NCBI GenBank assembly: GCA_025757985.1
Contig: CP107210.1
Coordinates: 2,170,001-2,234,000, forward strand
Length of the DNA stretch: 64,000 bases
Direction of reading: 5' to 3'
From: Oscillospiraceae bacterium
Lineage (GTDB): Bacteria > Bacillota > Clostridia > Oscillospirales > Ruminococcaceae
Both the position numbers and the translations under genes were made by a program. Shown piece after piece: positions 60,397 through 64,000 of the stretch. Position 1 is the first letter of the stretch, and each line of letters begins with the position of its first letter. The notes under the pieces are model-generated. The model was not told the origin of the DNA and searched no databases. It was given only the letters and a program-made list of their open reading frames with translations.

Positions 60397-60863
60397 TGGG
60401 CAGCCTCCTTCCCCTTTTTCCACGCTAAAAAGTTCAAAATGCCCCGCAGCTGGCCCTCATAGCCGGAGCAGCGGCAGAGGTTGCCGGCCAGATACTCCTT
60501 GATTTCATCCTCGCCGGGGTCGGGGTTTTCCCGGAAAAGCGCCAGCGCATTCATAATAAAGCCCGGGTTGCAGAAGCCGCACTGCTCCGCACCCTGATCG
60601 GCGATAAAGGCGCCGAACTCGGCAGCCTCCTCCTGCAGCCCCTCCAGCGTGGTGACGCTGCGGCCGTTGACCCGCGCCGCCAGCACCGAGCAGGACAGCA
60701 CCGGCTTTTCATCAAGAAAGACCGTGCAAAGGCCGCAGTTGGCGGTCTCGCAGCCGCGCTTGACGCTCTTGCAGCCGAGGCTGCGCACAAGGTCCAGCAG
60801 CACGGTGTCAGCCGCGATTTCGGCGGTGACTTTTTTATGATTTAAGGTAAATGTGATCTGCAT
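60393..60863 (-). CDS. Molybdenum hydroxylase, 2Fe-2S subunit
   Basis: Protein of 156 residues with two 2Fe-2S centres. The plant-ferredoxin-type cysteines are in CKSVKRGCETANCGLC, with a further one in VLSCSV. The second, helical centre uses CGFCNPG and CRCSG. It carries electrons from the molybdopterin subunit to the FAD subunit. It starts 12 bases after the FAD subunit stop. Confidence 0.94.
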   Translation of the reverse strand: MQITFTLNHKKVTAEIAADTVLLDLVRSLGCKSVKRGCETANCGLCTVFLDEKPVLSCSVLAARVNGRSVTTLEGLQEEAAEFGAFIADQGAEQCGFCNPGFIMNALALFRENPDPGEDEIKEYLAGNLCRCSGYEGQLRGILNFLAWKKGKEAAQ

Positions 60864-60875
60864 GGTATACCTCCG

Positions 60876-61637
60876 TCAATTTTCCAGCGCGGCCACGGCA
60901 CGCCGGACCAGCACGCCGGTCAGGTGGGTGCGGTACTCGGCACTGCCGCGCAGGTTGCTGCCGGTCTTGACGGCTGCCTGCACGGCGGCGGGCATCTGCG
61001 CCGGGTCGCAGTCCGGCGTGACAAGCACGGCTTTCATCGGGCGCGCGCCGATGGCAAAGCGGTACTGCCCCTGCGCCGTGCGGGCGGCCGCACAGGTCAG
61101 GATCGGGAAATCGGTCTGGGTCGCGCGCACCGACTGGTACTGCACCTTCAGCCCCGGCGTCTTGCGCAGGCAGATGTGGGTCAGAATATCGCGGTCATAG
61201 GGCATCGCGGCAAACTGCGCCAGCGGCATCCGGCCCGCCCTGTACAGCTCGACCTCGCAGTCCAGCGCCAAAAACAGCGTCAGCACATCGGAAAAGCCGA
61301 ACCGGCCATAGATGCTGCCGCCCACCGTGGCGCAGTTGCGGAACTGCACGCCGACAATGTGGCGCACAGCCTCCCGCACAGCCCCCGCGGTGTAGGCATT
61401 CAGGGCGGCGTTCGTTTCCAGATCGCGCAGCGTTGCCATAGCGCCGATGATGATCTCGGTGTCAGTCTCCTCGATCGTATCCAGCCCCAAGGCCGACAGG
61501 TCGATGGCCGTGCCGACATTGATCTTTTCCATCTTGAGCCAGAGCATACCGCCCAGCACGCGGTTGGGCTTTTTCTGGTTCAGCTGCCATGCCTCCTCCA
61601 GCGTGGCGGGGCGGGCATATTCGCGTATCGTCATCAT
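60876..61637 (-). CDS. Molybdenum hydroxylase, FAD subunit
   Basis: Protein of 253 residues, slightly short for the CoxM/XdhB FAD family (usual about 270-290). The FAD-binding segments are RVLGGMLWLKME (in place of the usual GGTDL) and QFRNCATVGGSIYGRFGFSD. The GG-x-x-LW variation suggests altered FAD contacts or a changed electron acceptor. First gene of the three-subunit unit, start ATG 61637 behind GGAG. Divergent from the transporter genes. Confidence 0.88.
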   Translation of the reverse strand: MMTIREYARPATLEEAWQLNQKKPNRVLGGMLWLKMEKINVGTAIDLSALGLDTIEETDTEIIIGAMATLRDLETNAALNAYTAGAVREAVRHIVGVQFRNCATVGGSIYGRFGFSDVLTLFLALDCEVELYRAGRMPLAQFAAMPYDRDILTHICLRKTPGLKVQYQSVRATQTDFPILTCAAARTAQGQYRFAIGARPMKAVLVTPDCDPAQMPAAVQAAVKTGSNLRGSAEYRTHLTGVLVRRAVAALEN

Positions 61638-61701
61638 GGGTCAATCTCCGTTTTTTCTGTTTTGGGCGAAAAAATCACACTTTTCGTGGATAGGTACTTT
61701 T

Positions 61702-61752
61702 ATTCTACCATAAAATCTGGTATAATACCGTTGTTGTTTTAAAAATACAACG
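61702..61752 (+). promoter_or_regulatory. Divergent control region between hydroxylase and transporter
   Basis: A plus-strand -10 TATAAT (61721-61726) has no clear -35. It is embedded in GGTATAATACC, and TACCA-N7-TGGTA (61707-61723) overlaps it. A further inverted repeat CGTTGT-N12-ACAACG (61729-61752) lies just downstream. These could be sites for a metal- or substrate-responsive repressor acting on both directions. Confidence 0.5.
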
Positions 61753-61783
61753 ATATTTTTTATTGCATGAGGGAAGAAGATTC

Positions 61784-62875
61784 ATGAAAATGACCAAAAT
61801 GACCGCTCTGCTGCTGGCCGCCGCCATGGCGCTGACCGCCTGCGGCAGCACCGCCGCCGTAAGCAGCGAGGCCGCCGCCTCCGCCACCGCTGCCCCCGAG
61901 GTCACCGCCAGCCCCGAGGAGGCTGCCGCTGCACCCACTGCCGCCGATACCGCCGTCACCTACCCGCTGACCGTCACCGACCAGCTGGGCCGCGAGGTCA
62001 CCATCGAGACCGAGCCCAAGACGCTGGCCAGCGGCTACTACATCTCCACCAGCCTGCTCATCGCCCTCGGCGTGCAGGACGAGCTGGTCGGCGTCGAGGC
62101 CAAGGCCGACAAGCGCACGATCTACAGCCTCTCCGCACCTGAGCTGCAGAGCCTGCCCAGCATCGGCACCGCCAAGGAGTTTGACCTTGAGGGCTGCGCC
62201 GCGCTGACCCCCGACCTTGTCATCGTGCCCGCCAAGCTGAAGGATTCCATCCCCCAGATGGAGGAGCTGGGCCTGACCGTGCTGGCCGTCAAGCCGGAGA
62301 ATCAGGACAAGCTGTACGGTGCCATCGACCTGCTGGCACAGGCCACCAACACCGTTGCCCGCGGTGAGGCGCTGAAGTCCGCGATCGAGGACAACCTGCT
62401 CAGCCTGCGCGAGGCCATCGGCGATGCCGAGGCCCCCACCGTCTACATGGCCGGCAACAGCTCTGTGCTGCAGACCGCCGGCCCCGCCATGTACCAGAAC
62501 TATATGATCGAGAACGCCGGCGGTCTCAACGCCGCCGCCAGTGTCGAGGACACCTACTGGGCCGAGGTCTCCTATGAGCAGGTGCTGGACTGGGACCCCG
62601 ACTACATCATTCTGGCGTCCGATGCCGACTATGATGTCGATTCCGTCCTGAACGATGCCGCACTGGCCGACTGCACCGCCGTCAAGGAGGGCCATGTCTA
62701 CCAGCTGCCCCACGCCATCGAGGCTGTGGACTCCCCCGTGCCCGGCAGCTTCCTGGGCAGCGTCTATCTGGGCAGTGTGCTGCATCCCGAGCAGGTGAGT
62801 GAGCAGTTCTACCATGACTGCGCCGATGCCTTCTACTCGGCCTACTACGGCTTCACCCCTGCCTCCTATGAATAA
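61784..62875 (+). CDS. Class III ABC transporter binding lipoprotein (siderophore/cobalamin/molybdate type)
   Basis: Protein of 363 residues. The signal peptide ends in MALTACGS, followed by an Ala/Thr/Ser/Pro-rich linker. The periplasmic-binding fold of the FecB/BtuF type starts LTVTDQLGREVTIETEPKT in pieces and has the long connecting helix near 200. Binding proteins of this class carry iron chelates, cobalamin, heme or, in the MolA group, molybdate and tungstate. Placement beside a molybdenum hydroxylase makes the last attractive. Start ATG 61784 follows GAGGGAAGAAG. Confidence 0.87.
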   Translation: MKMTKMTALLLAAAMALTACGSTAAVSSEAAASATAAPEVTASPEEAAAAPTAADTAVTYPLTVTDQLGREVTIETEPKTLASGYYISTSLLIALGVQDELVGVEAKADKRTIYSLSAPELQSLPSIGTAKEFDLEGCAALTPDLVIVPAKLKDSIPQMEELGLTVLAVKPENQDKLYGAIDLLAQATNTVARGEALKSAIEDNLLSLREAIGDAEAPTVYMAGNSSVLQTAGPAMYQNYMIENAGGLNAAASVEDTYWAEVSYEQVLDWDPDYIILASDADYDVDSVLNDAALADCTAVKEGHVYQLPHAIEAVDSPVPGSFLGSVYLGSVLHPEQVSEQFYHDCADAFYSAYYGFTPASYE

Positions 62876-63851
62876 CCGCAAGCGCACGGCGCTGTGCCTT
62901 CTGGGCGCAGCGCTCTGCGTTTTTATGGCTTTTGGTGCGGCCCTTGCGCTGGGCCGCTACCCCATAACACCGGCAGCGCTGCTGGCCGGTGATGCCATGG
63001 CGGTGCGCACCTTCACCGTGCTGCGGCTGCCCCGCGCCGTCATGGCGCTGGTCGGCGGCTTTGGGCTGGGGGCGGCCGGCTTTGTCTACCAGACCGTATT
63101 CCGCAACCCGCTGGCAAGCCCCGACATCATCGGCGTATCCTCGGGGGCCAGTGTCGGCGCGGCGTTCGCCATCCTGTTCGTATCGTCAGGGGCGCTGTCC
63201 ACCACGGTCTGCGCCTTTGCGGGCGGGCTGGCGGCGGTGTTCCTCTCGCTGGGGCTGGCCGCCGCCGCGCCGGGGCGCAGCAAAATGTCGCTGGTGCTGG
63301 CGGGCATCGCCGTCCACGCGCTGGCCCAGACGCTGCTGATGCTGCTCAAGCTGACCGCCGACCCCGAGAAGGAGCTGGCCAGCATCGAGTATTGGATCAT
63401 GGGCAGTCTGGCCGCCGTGACCCGCAGCCGGGTGTGGTTCCCGGTGCCGGTCGTGCTGGTCTGCTGCGCGGCGATCTTTGCGCTGCACCGGCAGGCGCTG
63501 CTGCTCTCGATCGAGGAGGGCGAGGCCCGGCTGCTCGGCGTGCGGGTGGGTGCGATGCGCCTGCTGCTGCTGACGCTTGCCACCATGACGGTCGCTGCCG
63601 TTGTCAGCGTGACGGGGCTTATCAGCTTTGTCGGGCTGCTGGCCCCCCACAGCGCCCGCCTGCTGGCGGGGCACAACCGGCGCTCGGCCTGCCTGCTGAG
63701 CGGGCTGCTGGGCAGCGCCCTGCTGCTGGCGGCCGACACGCTGGCCAAGACGGCAGCCTCCACTGAGCTGCCGGTCAGCATCTTTACCTCGCTGCTGGGC
63801 GTACCGTTTCTGCTTTATCTGATCCTGCGGCCGGGGAGGGATGCGTCATGA
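62868..63851 (+). CDS. FecCD-family ABC transporter permease
   Basis: Membrane protein of 327 residues with nine to ten helices. Family landmarks are RLPRAVMALVGGFGLGAAG, NPLASPDIIGVSSGASVGAA in pieces, and GLISFVGLLAPHSARLLAG near the coupling loop. It overlaps the binding-protein gene by eight bases and the ATPase gene by four, so the three are translated together. Confidence 0.92.
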   Translation: MNNRKRTALCLLGAALCVFMAFGAALALGRYPITPAALLAGDAMAVRTFTVLRLPRAVMALVGGFGLGAAGFVYQTVFRNPLASPDIIGVSSGASVGAAFAILFVSSGALSTTVCAFAGGLAAVFLSLGLAAAAPGRSKMSLVLAGIAVHALAQTLLMLLKLTADPEKELASIEYWIMGSLAAVTRSRVWFPVPVVLVCCAAIFALHRQALLLSIEEGEARLLGVRVGAMRLLLLTLATMTVAAVVSVTGLISFVGLLAPHSARLLAGHNRRSACLLSGLLGSALLLAADTLAKTAASTELPVSIFTSLLGVPFLLYLILRPGRDAS

Positions 63852-64000
63852 TGCCACAAGCCACGCCCCCGCCCGTGGGGCTTTGCGTGCAGGACCTCAC
63901 CGTGCAGTACGGCACAGCGGCCGTGCTGCAAGGAGTCAGCTTTTCTGTCCCGGTCTCCGGACAGCTGATCGGTCTGCTGGGGGTGAACGGCAGCGGCAAG
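63848..64000 (+). CDS. ABC transporter ATP-binding protein (cut by window end)
   Basis: The first 51 codons are visible. The sequence LCVQDLTVQYGTAAVLQGV leads into LIGLLGVNGSGK, a complete Walker A motif, at the window edge. The start ATG overlaps the permease stop (ATGA). It is the ATPase of the class III transporter. Confidence 0.88.
   Translation, partial: MMPQATPPPVGLCVQDLTVQYGTAAVLQGVSFSVPVSGQLIGLLGVNGSGK

Overview
The window reads as a chromosome segment of a strictly anaerobic, fermentative, gut-type Firmicute, most likely an Oscillospiraceae member near Faecalibacterium/Gemmiger/Subdoligranulum. This is inferred from gene content (rubrerythrin, superoxide reductase, NfnAB, sialic-acid use, PTS sugars, hybrid kinases), from GC-rich host coding from about 28 kb on, and from abundant short GTAGGG-type hairpin repeats. 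Taxonomy cannot be settled from the sequence alone.

Region 1 (1-20.05 kb) looks like an accessory island. It begins with mobile-element debris (1-660). A minus-strand operon follows for class I ribonucleotide reductase plus thioredoxin and thioredoxin reductase (nrdA-nrdB-trxA-trxB), then superoxide reductase, rubrerythrin, a Crp/Fnr regulator and a DUF134/NifX-type protein. Two near-identical palindromes (TGTrAC-N3-GTyACA) lie upstream of nrdA and of rubrerythrin, each about 41 bases upstream of the inferred transcription start, so the Crp/Fnr protein probably activates both units. Next come a frameshifted TetR gene overlapping a 1698-residue sortase-anchored surface protein with three ~282-residue repeats, then conjugative-element scraps, a TetR gene with two lipoproteins (DUF1254 type and alkylsulfatase type), and more gene scraps. 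The island ends at a half-copy of a MITE-like element whose full copy is at 41.1 kb.

Region 2 (20.1-28 kb): trehalose operon (treC, PTS EIIBC) with divergent treR and two strong operators, a truncated IS630 transposase, and a large PAS hybrid histidine kinase.

Region 3 (28-45 kb): YitT-type membrane protein, an unrecognised exported protein, a DnaA-box-like cluster ahead of ilvE, a candidate structured small RNA, nfnAB, a membrane metallophosphoesterase, an NSS transporter, AraC regulators, a PfkB kinase, an alpha/beta hydrolase, and a solute-binding lipoprotein overlapping a hybrid histidine kinase.

Region 4 (45-49 kb): sugar operon of a xylulokinase-like kinase, a DUF4867 protein and a fucose/arabinose-isomerase-like protein.

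Region 5 (49-58 kb): sialic-acid locus. The minus strand carries a binding protein, two permeases, nanA, a YhcH/NanQ protein, nanE and a ROK kinase. A GDSL esterase and an RpiR regulator diverge from it.

Region 6 (58-64 kb): three-subunit molybdenum hydroxylase (FAD, 2Fe-2S, molybdopterin), divergent from a class III binding protein, FecCD-type permease and ATPase cut by the window edge, possibly supplying its metal. No rRNA, tRNA or CRISPR array was seen.
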